A DNA stretch of 64,000 bases, from assembly GCA_019321725.1 (NCBI GenBank), contig CM033124.1:4464001-4528000 (forward strand), in the 5' to 3' direction. This DNA is from Paulownia fortunei (lineage: Eukaryota > Streptophyta > Magnoliopsida > Lamiales > Paulowniaceae). Positions 1 through 10,539 of the stretch are shown in pieces. A model generated the notes under the pieces. That model saw only the letters and a program-made list of their open reading frames with translations, did not search any database and had not been told where the DNA came from. The translations under genes were made by a program, and so were the position numbers. The number at the start of each line of letters is the position of its first letter. The stretch's first letter is position 1.

Positions 1-165
1 AAATTTCTTTTTCTAAATCTCCATTTAATAAAACAGTTTTAACATCCATTTGAAGAACCTCTAGAACTTAAATAGAAGCAATAACAAATATAGTCCTAAT
101 ATATGTAAATTTAGTAACAAGAGAAAATGTTTCAAAATAGTCAATATCATTTTTGAGGACCAAAC
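1..165 (-). pseudogene. Ty1/copia reverse transcriptase fragment
   Basis: Read on the minus strand, this stretch gives the copia RT signature: an IDYFETFSLVTKFTYIRTI block, one stop, then QMDVKTVLLNGDLEKEI. This matches the usual plant copia run of 'DYFETFAPV..', 'IR' and 'QMDVKTAFLNGDLEEE'. It is cut by the window edge and carries an in-frame TAA, so it is a dead remnant. The lineage cannot be told from so short a piece. Confidence 0.75.
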
Positions 166-180
166 GCCTGCTGGTGTGCT

Positions 181-570
181 AAAAGTTAAAACTATTAGTA
201 ATGGTGTAACTCAAATATTTAAACTGTATCAAACACCACATTTCAGTTGTCGCCTTACTACGAGAGTAATTGCCTTTGATCACACAACCCAACTATTCCT
301 TCCCAGTAATTGCCATTTGGCCTTGCCATAGGAGATATTGTTGCCACACAAGCTAATAATTCCTTTCCCCAACAATTGCTTCTTCTAAGAACCAAATTTG
401 TGACCTCGGCTCTAATATATAAGTTGTAGGATTGAGCACTGAAGTTGTATAAAAAACTATAACTATTAGCAATGGTGCAACTTAAATCTTTAAATCGTAT
501 AATAATCCAAACACCACATATCAGTTGTGGTCCTACTATGAGCAATTGTCTTTGATCACACAGCCCAACA
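181..570. repeat. Pair of ~115-bp direct repeats
   Basis: Copies at about 181-293 and 451-570 share a block running from 'actattag.aatggtg.aact' through 'caaacaccacat.tcagttgt' to 'tttgatcacaca.cccaac', with scattered substitutions and small indels. They look like an old internal duplication within a retroelement-derived sequence. No coding function is seen. Confidence 0.6.
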
Positions 571-852
571 CACCTTCTTTGCGAGCCTGTATCGTATATG
601 AAAATCTTGCTGGATTATTGATGTCCAATCTCAATGATCCTCAACTTAAAAATTTTTACTATCAAAATCATAGAGGCATATTCTACACTCGTCATTCTAT
701 GCGCTACCATACTCTATAGTTATGTATAGTTTAAGAATTTCATCTAAATTTAATAATATACAAATTAAAACTAAAAAATTATCAATTAATTTGAAAAATA
801 TTATTTTTACAAGAATACAAATACAAGTAATCTAATTGGCTTGTTAGGCAAT
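560..852 (+). repeat. LTR-like terminal segment shared with 33.0-33.3 kb
   Basis: The motifs 'catagaggcatattc', 'ccatactct', 'ttgaaaaa.attatttttaca' and 'aatctaattgg.ttgttaggca' recur in the same order at 33,120-33,318. The shared block stops at 'ttaggca' in both places, which suggests an LTR end in CA. The left part of the copy here is not recognisable. Confidence 0.5.
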
Positions 853-1947
853 ATTTATCATAGCATAATGAAAATGATATTTCATTATTTCATTATTAGA
901 TAAAGAATATCCTTCTTTTGTTGAATTTGATTTAGTTGTTCATATGATATAGAATTCTCATCAGATGTTGAATTTGATTTAATTGTTCATATGGTATAGA
1001 ATTCTCATAAGATAGTTAGGTTTTTATTCATTGAAGAGATTCATTTTTTGAATTGATAAGATCTTGGATTCTTTGATTCTGGAAGTACTAGATAGTGGCT
1101 AAGTTTCCAATAGTTACGATAGATGAGAGAATTAGGGTTTTTTTAAGAGAAATATTTCTTCTTAGAGTTTTTTTGTGTTTTGATCGTGGAGTATATTTGG
1201 GATAAATTTTCCTTTGAGATTTACATTTGTGAGGTTTTTTTATGGTGTTTGGAAAATATTAATTTTGGAAGACGAAGATTTATTTTAAAAAAATTAAAAT
1301 TTTCACACCAACTTTCCAACTCTTTCTGAGTTGTAAGATTTTGTTTTCTCAATTGTGCTTTTAATAAAAAAATATTACACAATTGTAAATCCACTTGATT
1401 AATATGATTGATAATTTCTCCATAACAGAGAGAATAAATATCCTCTTGTTTTTCTTTAATTTTCTTTCAAACTTTTTTAACAAATAATTTGGGTAGTCTA
1501 AAACTAATTTTTCTTTCTAGAAAAAACTATCTGCATTACACATTTCATGGATTTTTTGAAAGAAAAAAGATCCTTATACCATTTGAATCATTTTGTACAA
1601 ACTCACTGTTATACACTAATTGGAGAAGGTGCACAGTAAGTACCAATCTACTGCTTTTGCTCTCCTCTCCATCGCTAGATCACCTGCACAAGACGTCAAA
1701 GTGATCTAACGTAAGAACTTCGATACTCAAGTCAGTAGATATTTTCTTGGGAAAGATGAAAAACAGGTACATATATATGTATCTCAAATATAAAAAATAT
1801 AATATGTGATATGTAATGAATTCTCTTATTTATAGATACCAAACAAGGGGAAAAGAGAGATTTCAAACCTCAATTTGTTGTAACAAATTACTGTATATAT
1901 ATCTATATTTTTTGATTTATCCTAAAAAGATTCATTGTCATTTTCTA
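853..1947. other. AT-rich intergenic stretch, no gene seen
   Basis: No open frame with recognisable protein, RNA gene or terminal-repeat structure is visible. The run around 1,050-1,450 ('agagaattagggttttttt' and the 'gtgaggttttttta' area) resembles leader or LTR-type sequence but cannot be assigned. Confidence 0.4.
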
Positions 1948-2393
1948 ACCATAACTATTTAATCCTAATTTTCCACGTGAACCTACTCGACTTAGAGGTC
2001 GGTAAGTTCCCTAACGCTAGATACACTAATAGGTCATGCCACTCTCACAATCCGTATGCTAAGCTAACACATCTGTTTACCAAGCTTCCACACCATAGAT
2101 GATAGCCTTATGTCAATCTACACGTTAAACCTTCCATCCCGATCTGAATAACCTGACTTGACCTATATCACATTAGTTTTTTACTCATAGCCCGTGCTAC
2201 GCAGGTTCGACCTGACCTACATCATATTAGTTTTTTACTTATAACCCGTGCTACGCAGGTCCAACCTAACCTACATCATATTAGTTTTTTACTTATAACC
2301 CGTGCTATGTAGGTCCAACCTGACCTACATCATATTAGTTTCTCTCATAGCTCGAGCTATGTAGGTCTGTCCTAACCTATACCACATCAGTTA
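1948..2393 (-). repeat. Left (3') LTR of the Tat-like element
   Basis: Shares with the right LTR the blocks 'taatcctaattttc', 'ctagatacac', 'catgccactctcaca.tccg', 'gctaacaca', 'catagatgatag' and the final 'accacatca'. It is longer than the right copy because a ~53-bp tandem repeat inside it has more units. On the minus strand the LTR would begin TGATGTGGTATAGG. Confidence 0.7.
2161..2389. repeat. ~53-bp tandem repeat inside the left LTR, about 4 units
   Basis: Units begin 'acctacatcatattag' (or a close variant) at about 2,161, 2,217, 2,270 and 2,323, and end at the LTR edge near 2,389. Each contains 'tttttact.ata.cccgtgct' and 'aggtccaacctgacct'. The right LTR has only two units (11,735 and 11,789), so copy number changed in one LTR after insertion or before it by template switching. 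Confidence 0.75.
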
Positions 2394-2636
2394 GTCCCTC
2401 TACTCTGCCTGACTTGTAACCTTTACACGATGGGCAGAGTACAACAAATATCTTGACTATTAGGGCTAACGTGGCATCTTTTTTTCAAATTCCACTCCTT
2501 GGGATTTCGTGCCCATTACTAAGACTTTAATGCCTTAGTCTTTTCGATTGACTATCCTCATCCAACCATACACGTGTCTCTATCTTGTCATCCATGGCTA
2601 TAGCTTCTTCTGCCTATTCGAGTACCTTCTTCTCCT

Positions 2637-2644
2637 TATAAAAG
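2637..2644 (+). promoter_or_regulatory. Candidate TATA box of the antisense ORF
   Basis: TATAAAAG lies in plus orientation about 290 bases before the ATG of the antisense ORF, followed by a pyrimidine-rich leader (ctctctttcctc). It would drive transcription opposite to gag-pol. It is inferred from the motif and spacing only. Confidence 0.45.
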
Positions 2645-2933
2645 AGCCTCTCTTTCCTCTTTTTTCCCATTCTTCTTCTTTACTGCAAATTTTCCCTTCG
2701 GCGACCCTTCTTTTGTACTATTTCGATAACTCCTTTCCTTTCTTCCTCCAGCAAGCCAAGTAAGTCCTCTGACTCTTGCTATTCATTTATTTCTCTATTT
2801 TTTATTTACATGCTTGGTTTATATTTGATATCAACCTTTCCTAAATCTCCAGAGCCCCAGTTTACTTCTTCCTGAAGTTTTTATCTGTGAACTAGTACTC
2901 AAACTATCAACCCATAATTCTTCTAAAGTTAGG

Positions 2934-5900
2934 ATGGCTAATCCGGTTGATCACCTTACTTATATGACTCACGCTACCACCATCTTTGAGATAAGTCTAG
3001 CAAACCTCAGAGAGAACGTAGGAATACCTGAGGAATTTGATGTAGTCAATTCAGGCCCTCGTGACAGACCTCATAACCCACCTCCTAGTTGTGTGGCTTT
3101 CTTTGTAGACCAATTAGAGGCAGGCCTTAGGTTTTCCATACCGACCTATTCTATCGTATCTCTAAGAGCTTTGGTATTCCCCTAAGATAGCTCGTTTCTA
3201 ATTTCTTTTTGACTTATGGGTAGTTTTTGGATGGTAGTTAGCCACTTCGAATATGAGCCAAACCACAAGCTATGATGAGTTTTTTTTCATACTAAAATCG
3301 CTAAGCCAGGTCTTTTTTTATTTCACTTCCCATGGATTAGCTAAATTTCTAGAGGGGAAACCCAACTTTCTTAAAGAGTGGAAGAAAAGGTACTTCTATA
3401 TCTTTTCCCTTGACACTTGGATTTTTCCTACCAATTAGATCACTAATCCTGCCTCATCAAGGTCGCATGCCCAAGCTAGACTCGGCCACCTAATCTTTAG
3501 CTCGCTGATTAAACTACAATCCCTACCACATTGGGTTATTAGTTGATTCCTAGACCATTTTCAGTTGAGTCCCAAAGCTGTTCCACTTCCTCATCTTATA
3601 GGTACCCTCATGTTTAACCAATTATTATAATTTCACATTTGCCATATACTAACTGTATAACTCTTTTTTTAGATCAGTTGATGGAGTCTCGAATACTAGC
3701 AGCTATCGATCTTAATAAGGAAAATCGAGTTCACGAGTGAGCATTGGGCTGTAATTTTCTACTATAATACATCTTGGTATTTCAGGCATAACTATCTCCA
3801 CATATGTCATAATTAGTTGATTCAAGTTCATGTGGAAAGCCAAGACATAAAGATATAATGCTTATGAAGACACAAAAATTTGTTTTGGGCTAGAAGATGG
3901 TCCAAAATGGATTTAAAGAAGCTAAAGATGCTGAAGACAGTGCCTAGTTGTGCCAAGCTATCCAGTCAGCGCCTACATGTTGCACACGGATAAAAAGGGA
4001 AAAATGAATTTTTAGCCCTCTTTAGGGCTTCTCCCATATGATTTTAAGGACCCCAAAGAGCCTCCAAAGGTCTTCTCGACGTGAGGAGTTGTTCTTGGAC
4101 AGAAGAAGGCTGCTGGAAAGTGAGAACTTGCTACCGGACAAAGAGCTATTCTTAGAGAGAAAAGTGAGTCATTCTTGAAAACAAGGAGAGCTTCAACCAT
4201 TTCTTCCATTTCACAAATTGGTAAACAATTTCCATGCTCTTTCTTATGTATTTCTTGAAGTTATATTCATACATGATGACTAAATATTTATTTCTAGAGG
4301 ATGATGTAACTTTATTTGATCAAATGTTTTGAATTTCAAACAATTTTAGTTCAAGTTATTCATCTTGTTTGTGTTATCTTGTTTAGTATTGCATTTTGAT
4401 TATTTGAGAGTATTTGATGTATGAGATTCAATACTCGATAAAGAAAAGATTATACATGATCATAAAGATAGCATAACCTAAGAATCATAAAGTTGAGAAG
4501 CTTGTGAAACCTTTGAAGTTTTGAAAAAGAATTCATTAAACTTTTGTATAGTTTTATTCTTAAGTTTTTTTATAGAGATATTGAAATTCATATTAGAACT
4601 CATAATCAATTCAGCACTCAAGAGAGGGAATTGATGAGTTTAGGAATTATTAACTTACACGTGTTGTTGACTTGAATTGATATGTTTTGGAAAAAAGAAC
4701 ACATGTAATAATTAGGTGAGTCATTCCTCTAGAATTTCTTGTTCATAAAGTGTTTGTTGTATTACTTCTAAGAACTCTAGTTTTATCTTTGCAATTTTTA
4801 TCTTATTCTACTTTGTTTACCAATCATCACTTGATTTTTTAGATAAAATTAGGACTATTTGAACTATAAGACTTGCTGTTATTTTTTATTATAATTATTG
4901 TGGATACGATACTCAACTCACCGTTGTATTAAAACTTGACACTGTGCACTTGCGATTTGCAAAATATTTCACGAACACTACCCGAGCTCATCCTCAACTC
5001 CTCAACTACCTCCATCTAACCCCCCTAACTCCTGCCATAGTTACTGCACCTATTTCTTCCCAAATTCGAGGAAAACATCCAACGTCTGCAGGTGACGGTA
5101 GCTCGCGTGCATCTTAACATCCCTGTCTCAATACCTATGCTTCTCTTAATGTCTCCTTTTTCACCATCAACTCGGTGTTGAAGACACGAGATGGGAAACT
5201 CTACGCCGAGTGGCTCCAAGGCATACCCAACTCCATAGATCAGCATCTCTTATGGTCTATGGATTATGATGCCAAGGTGGGTCATCTTGCAGATCATGCC
5301 TCCAAGGTAATGTTCACTTCTTATTTCATATTATTTATTCCAAGGGTTGAAAATTTTCCTAATCTTTTTTTTTCTTAGGCCATTTTATCTCTTAGTTCCT
5401 TGCTAGACGATCTATGGGTTGGATTACCTTCCTTCGAGAAAAAGAGCTCAGCCAGCAGAATAAAGATCTGCAGCAGCAGTTGCAGTGCGCCCAAGCTCGC
5501 ACAGACAAGCTAGAAGCAGATCTCAAGATAGCCAGGGGTAAACATGCTTCCTTGGAGGAGAAAATAATCGAAGTGGAATGAGATAAGAATATAATGGAGA
5601 ACCAGATGTTGAAGGCTATTGAGGAGACTTCTATCTTCCAAACCAAAGGTCATGCAACAGGGCTTCTTGCGGGCCAAGCTAAGTGGGCCCAAGAGAAAAC
5701 AAAATTCTTGCAATCTCCGGAGTTTTTTGATTACCTAGCCTTTGGACTTTGGATTACTTGATCTACAGCTTCTCACATTACCTAGGTTAGCTTAAGGAGC
5801 TAGGGTATACCAGTCCGAATCCAAATCTAGACCATATTATTGAAAATGTTCATCCGCACGGTGGTAAGTTTGCCCCTTCAACTGACGTAGCTAGTTTTTT

Positions 5901-6102
5901 GCAACCACCAACTGTGCTAACATCTCTGGGAGATCCTTCTGTTCACTCATCCCTTTTTTCTCCAACTACTGTTGTCCCTCAATATCTCCCCAACAAGCGT
6001 GTTATCAATGTTGAGGATGATAGCTCTTCCCATACAGGGAATTCAGATAATGAAGGTGCTGTTTTGGAGCCCCTGAATGTTTCTAATTATAGAGTATATT
6101 AG
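2934..6102 (+). pseudogene. Antisense ORF of the Tat-like element (putative gypsy-type transposon domain, PF04195-like)
   Basis: The first frame (ATG at 2,934) gives PPPSCVAFFVDQLEAGLRFS, close to the 'PPPGF.AFY.DQL.AGLRFPL' signature of the plant 'putative gypsy type transposon' family. A second piece at 3,253-3,438 has FLEGKPNFLKEWKKRYFYI and FPTN, matching the family's 'KGWKKRFFFI..PW.FP..W' block. After an inserted LTR, 5,175-5,300 and 5,400-5,750 supply a Gln/Lys/Glu-rich coiled coil (REKELSQQNKDLQQQLQCAQ) and a Gly/Ala-rich 'GLLAGQAKWAQEKTKFLQS' tail, as in full family members. The pieces lie in different frames with stops, so the gene is broken. Its role is unknown in the family. It lies opposite to pol, between integrase and the 3' LTR. 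Confidence 0.7.
3737..4967 (+). mobile_element. Nested solo LTR-like insertion (~1.2 kb) in the antisense ORF
   Basis: This segment interrupts the antisense ORF and has no coding capacity. Its right end carries 'gtggatacgatactcaact', 'caccgttgtatta' and 'gtgcacttgcg', the conserved 3' end seen in plant gypsy LTRs. The 7-mer TTCACGA stands on both sides (3,730-3,736 and 4,968-4,974), suggesting a target-site duplication, though the ends do not read as a clean TG...CA. No internal region or second LTR is present, so a solo LTR left by recombination is the best reading. Confidence 0.5.
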
Positions 6103-6360
6103 ACTTTGTAAATCTCTTTGTAAGATTTTTTCCATAATGATATTTTTTCATCTTTATTGCTTATGAGTTTTACATTATTTTCCCAGCACCAACAACTTCA
6201 AAAGTAATTTTTCAATAGTGAACATTGTCAAACACACATATCTTACTTAGGTTTCGTAAACGAGCTATGTGTGCCTTACCAAAGGTATTTTTATTTTTCT
6301 AAAGTTGTATAAAAAGATGATCCAACTTAACTGGTCTTGTCTTTAGATTTTTTCTTGAAT

Positions 6361-6800
6361 CATTCTCCAAAGAGGTTGGTCTTTACGAACTCTCAAAAGA
6401 ATCCAAGTAGGTCCAGTTCAACAGGCCTTAGGATTTTTTTTTTCAAATTTTCCCCAAGAGGTCGGTTTTCGTGAACCCTCCGAGGAATCTAAGTAGGTTC
6501 AGTTCAACTGGCATTGCCTTAGGATTATTTTTCAAATTATTCCCCAAGGAAGTCGGTCTCTGTGAATCATTTGAGGAACGTAGGTAGGTCCAATTCAACT
6601 AGCCTTAAATTTTTTTTCCAAATTATTCCACAAGGAGGTCGGTCTCCACGAACCATCCAAGGACTCAGGTAGGTCCAATTCAACTGGTCTTGTCTTAGGA
6701 TTTTTGCTAAATCATTCCCCAAGGAGGTCGATTTTTATGAATCCTAGAAGGAACATAGGTAGATCCAGTTCAATTGACCTTAGGATTTTTTCTAAATAAA
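6361..6800. repeat. 88-bp minisatellite, five units
   Basis: Units start near 6,361, 6,449, 6,539, 6,625 and 6,713. Each has 'cattccccaaggaggtcggt', then 'gaa.c...gaggaa', 'taggtaggtccagttcaact' and 'cttaggattttt'. The array sits between the integrase and the antisense ORF, in the 3' untranslated zone of the retrotransposon. Tandem repeats in this zone are a known feature of Tat/Ogre-type elements and a described source of satellite DNA. Confidence 0.85.
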
Positions 6801-6869
6801 TTTACACAATGGGCAAGATAATTCATTTTATTTCATTTGTAAAAAACTCAGGATTATATATAGAATTTT

Positions 6870-7990
6870 TTCAAATGATAAACATTCTATGGTCTGGGTA
6901 CTCTTTTTCCTTACTCATCTTTCAGCTCATAAGCACCTCTAGCTATTACCCGAGTTATCTTGTAAGTACCTTCCCAATTTGCCTCTAACTTGCAAGTTTG
7001 TTTTAAGGCATTTGCTCTTCGTAGCACCAAATCCCCTACCTAAAAATTTCTTATTTTGATTTTTTGAAAGTATCCTGCTCGAATTATGCTTTTGTATGCT
7101 TCCATCCGAAGGTATGCCCTCTCTATTTTCTTATCAATCCAGTCTAATGCTTCCCTCATGAACTCATTGTTCTCTTTTACTTCATAGCTTTGGATTCGAT
7201 GAATTTCCATCCCAATCTCAACGGGTATAATGGCTTCGGCTCCATATACCAAACTGAACGGAGTTTCTCCTATTGTAGTTCTTGGTGTTGTACGATATGC
7301 CCATAAAACTGAGTCCTGCTCATCCACCCAACCACCTCCAGCTCTATGTAGTCTGGTTTTAATCCCTTGCAAATTATTCAGTTGGTTACTTCAACTTGCC
7401 TATTGGCTTAAGGATGGGCATTTCAGTGCATTAGCTTTGGACTTTCTTCCATTGGAAGTGGGTGCCATTATCTGATATCAGGTCACGTAGAATCCCATAT
7501 CTATATACTATATTTCCTTATAGAAATTTCATGACCTGTGACTCTGTAATCTTAGCTATAGGCTCAGCCTCTATCCATTTACTGAAATAATCTACTACTA
7601 CTATCAAGAATTTCCTTCACCCTGTTGCCACGGAAAAAAGTCCGATGATATCAATTCCCCATTTAGAGAAAGGACATGGTGAGCTCATGACTTTCAACTC
7701 CTTTGTTGATTTATGTATCAAGGGAGCGTGCTTCTAGCATTTTTCACAGGTTCTGACCAAATGCTCTGCATTTGCTTTTAGCGAAGGCCAGAAATACCCA
7801 ACTCTTGCTATCTTAGAAGCCAATGTGCGACCTTCTCCATGGCTGCCACATCATTCCTCATGAATTTCTTGCAATATATAGGCTTCTTCTTCTTGTGATA
7901 AACATCTCAAGTATGGTGTAGAAAATGCTCGTTTATACAATAAACCATCAATTAAACAAAATCTAGTAGCTCGTACTTGGAATCAAACTG
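6870..7990 (-). pseudogene. Integrase of the Tat-like element, degenerate
   Basis: Reading leftward, the minus strand shows a zinc-finger remnant (CEKC), the catalytic-core block KWGIDIIGLF with FLIVVVDYFSKWIEAEP, the DNGTHF segment, and the well-kept 110-residue frame at 7,040-7,372 with GGGWVDEQDSVLWAYRTTPR and GETPFSLVYGAEAIIPVEIG. The C-terminal part continues to about 6,870 (GDLVLRRANALKQTCKLEAN). Stops and frameshifts interrupt it between 7,400 and 7,900. In the intact family this enzyme inserts the cDNA into the genome. Confidence 0.85.
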
Positions 7991-8339
7991 CTTTTCTTTT
8001 ATTTTGTAGTAGTTTCCCTTCTTGTAGATATTCTAATATACTTAACCTCCAATCCTCTTTTTCTTCCACTGAAGCCACTTCTACCCCTATATTGTGCTGA
8101 TAGGCCGTTAATAATGTGACTTTCTGGTCTTACAGTTAGTAGTATAACTTGCAATTTTAGACAGATAATCAGCTTTGGAATTCTCAGCTCTTGGAATTTA
8201 GCTTAGCTCAATATTTGTAAATTATTGTTTCAACTAAGATACCTGTTCCACGTAGTTTTTCATTATTTTTTCTTTGGTCATAAATTCTCTTTCAACCTAT
8301 TACATGACCAATCTTGAATCAAAATAGACATTTAAGTGT

Positions 8340-8800
8340 CTGACTTCAAGCTCTAGAGTCATCTTCAATCATCTCACCAATGCCTCATATTCGACTTTAT
8401 TATTTGTTGTTTTGAACTTAAACCTTACAGCAAATTCCAGCTCTTCCCATTCTGGGTTGGTTAGTACAATACTTGCCCTACAAGCTAATATGATAACTGA
8501 GCAATCTACATACAACAACCATGCCCTAAGGCTTTCATCAGTAGATGTCATTTCTTATAGAAAATTTGCCAAGGCCTGTGCCTTGATAGCCACTCTTGGC
8601 TAGTAATCTATATCATATTCGCTCATCTTTATTGCCTATTTAACCATCTGACTTGAAGTTTTTGGTTTACTTAGCACTTGTCTCAATGGTAGGTTAGCTC
8701 AGACTACTATTTTATGTGATAAGAAGTATGGTCTAAGCCGTCTAGAAATCTAATCCTCATTTTTCTATTTTTGGGTATTTAGTTTCTGCCTATCTCAACA
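8340..8800 (-). pseudogene. RNase H domain of the Tat-like element
   Basis: The minus frame 8,369-8,551 reads AWLLYVDCSVI, SIVLTNPEWEELEFAVRFKF and TTNNKVEYEALVR, matching the plant gypsy RNase H pattern 'W.LYVDGSS...AGIVL..P.G....A..F...TNNEAEYEAL'. The glycine after the first catalytic Asp is Cys here. Flanking sequence is frameshifted. The domain degrades the RNA of the RNA/DNA hybrid in active elements. Confidence 0.8.
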
Positions 8801-8949
8801 ATTTGCTTACGTAGTAAATAGGATTCTGCTGAGCATCTTCTTCTCTTAAAAACACTGAGCTAACGACTGATTATCCTACTAATAGATATACATACAGTGT
8901 TTCATCTTGTACAGGTTTAGTTAATAGGGGTAGCTTAAGTTTTTTAATT

Positions 8950-9650
8950 CATTAAAAGCCCTCTAACACTGTTTAGTCCATTCGAACTTGTTAGCCTTCC
9001 TAAGGATTTTGAAGAAAGACAAACTTCTCTTTGCCAATTTGGATATGAACAGGCTTAGAGCTGCTATCCTACCAGTAAACTGTTGAACTTTGTTGATACT
9101 ATTTGGATGAGCCATATTTTGCAATGCCTTTACTTTCTCAGGGTACACCTCTATAACCCTCTTTATTACCATATAGCTCAGAAATTTACCAGACCTAATC
9201 CTAAAAGCACATTTAGAATGATTAAGTTTCATACCATATCTCCTAAGTACTCCAAAGGTTTCTGCCAAGTCAACAACATGAGCTTCAGTCTTTGTACTTT
9301 TTATCAACATATCATCCACATATACCTCCACATTTTACCTGAGTTGTTCCTTGAACATTCTATCTACTAGCTTTTGATACGTGGCCCCTGCATTTTTTAG
9401 TTCAAAAGGTATAACCTCATGACAATAAGTTTCTATGGAAGTTATAAATCTTACTTTCTTATGATCTTCAGGTGCCAACATGATTTGTTATACCTTTGTA
9501 AAGCATCCATCATACTTAACAACCCATACCCTAAGGTAGAGTCAATCAGTTGGTCTATCCGTTGTAATAGGTAAATGATCTTTAGAACAAGCTTTATTTA
9601 AATCTTGAAAATTAATACACATTCTCCATTTCCCTTCCATTTTTGGGACC
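8950..9650 (-). pseudogene. Reverse transcriptase of the Tat-like element
   Basis: The minus frame 8,963-9,331 opens with VYVDDMLIKS, which carries the YVDD catalytic box, and continues HVVDLAETFGVLRRYGMKLN, KCAFRIRSGKFLSYMV and QQFTGRIAALSLFISK, the palm/thumb blocks of gypsy RT. Upstream (9,340-9,650) the fingers region is recognisable but split over frames with stops. The gene cannot give a full enzyme. Confidence 0.85.
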
Positions 9651-10279
9651 AAGACAACGTTTGATAACTATTCTGGGAATTAGATCTCTTAGATATGCCC
9701 AGCCTCGAGCAATTTCTCTACCTTCTTGTCTTTTCTTCTGTTTAATAGGTTTGCATGCTGGGTCAACATTAAGGTGATGTACTGCCATACCTGGATCAAT
9801 TCATTCTAGGTCACGCATAGTCCATGCGAAGATATACTTCTTAAGAACTAAGTCATTATATCTGCCAATTCTGGACTTAGCTATGTGTCCATCCTCTTAG
9901 TTTTGTCGCATCCCCTGATACTAGTTCTATATTGACTAATTCCTCATTTGGCAGCACATGCTCCTATTTAGTTGAAGGCCCTTCTACCCTATTTTTTAGC
10001 GAGGGCTCCTCTTTTGCATTTTGTTCCCTTTTAGCTTTTTTCTGCTTGACAACTTCCGCATAATATTTTTCAGCCGAGTACTAATCCTCTTCTACTTCTC
10101 ATATCCCCTCATCCACAAGTAATTTTAATTTCATATGAAAGGTGGGCACTACTACTAAAAGCATTGAGCAAAAGCTTTCCCAAGATGATGTTATACACAA
10201 AAAAAGAGTCCACCACCAAAAAATTAACCATCTTGCTCTTATGTATGGGCATAGTACCTAAGAACACTGGTAAGATGAC

Positions 10280-10519
10280 CTAACCCATGGGATCTACCAC
10301 TCCCCCACCAAAACCAAACAAGGCTGCTTCTACTGGCTGCAATACTATATCCAAATTCATCTTCTTATATACTTCATATAACAAAACATCAATTGAGCTA
10401 CCTGTGTCAACCATTACTTTGGTAATGTTATAGTTAGCCACGGTTGCAGTGACGACTAGTACATCATTATGTGGTGCCTGCAATCCTCTTGCATCATGGG
10501 ACTCAAATTTAATTATCAA
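10280..10519 (-). pseudogene. Retroviral-type aspartic protease of the Tat-like element
   Basis: The minus frame reads HNDVLVVTATVANYNITKVM followed by VDTGSSIDVLLYEVYKKMN. VDTGSS is the catalytic D-T/S-G motif, and the flanking hydrophobic beta-strands and 'LVGFGG'-like loop (LFGFGGG) match gypsy protease. It joins gag on its right and a Lys/Glu-rich linker (VVKQKKAKREQNAKEEPSLK) leading to RT on its left. This domain is the best kept of the element, but no continuous gag-pol frame survives. Confidence 0.85.
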
Positions 10520-10539
10520 ACCTTTGTTAATTTATGGAT

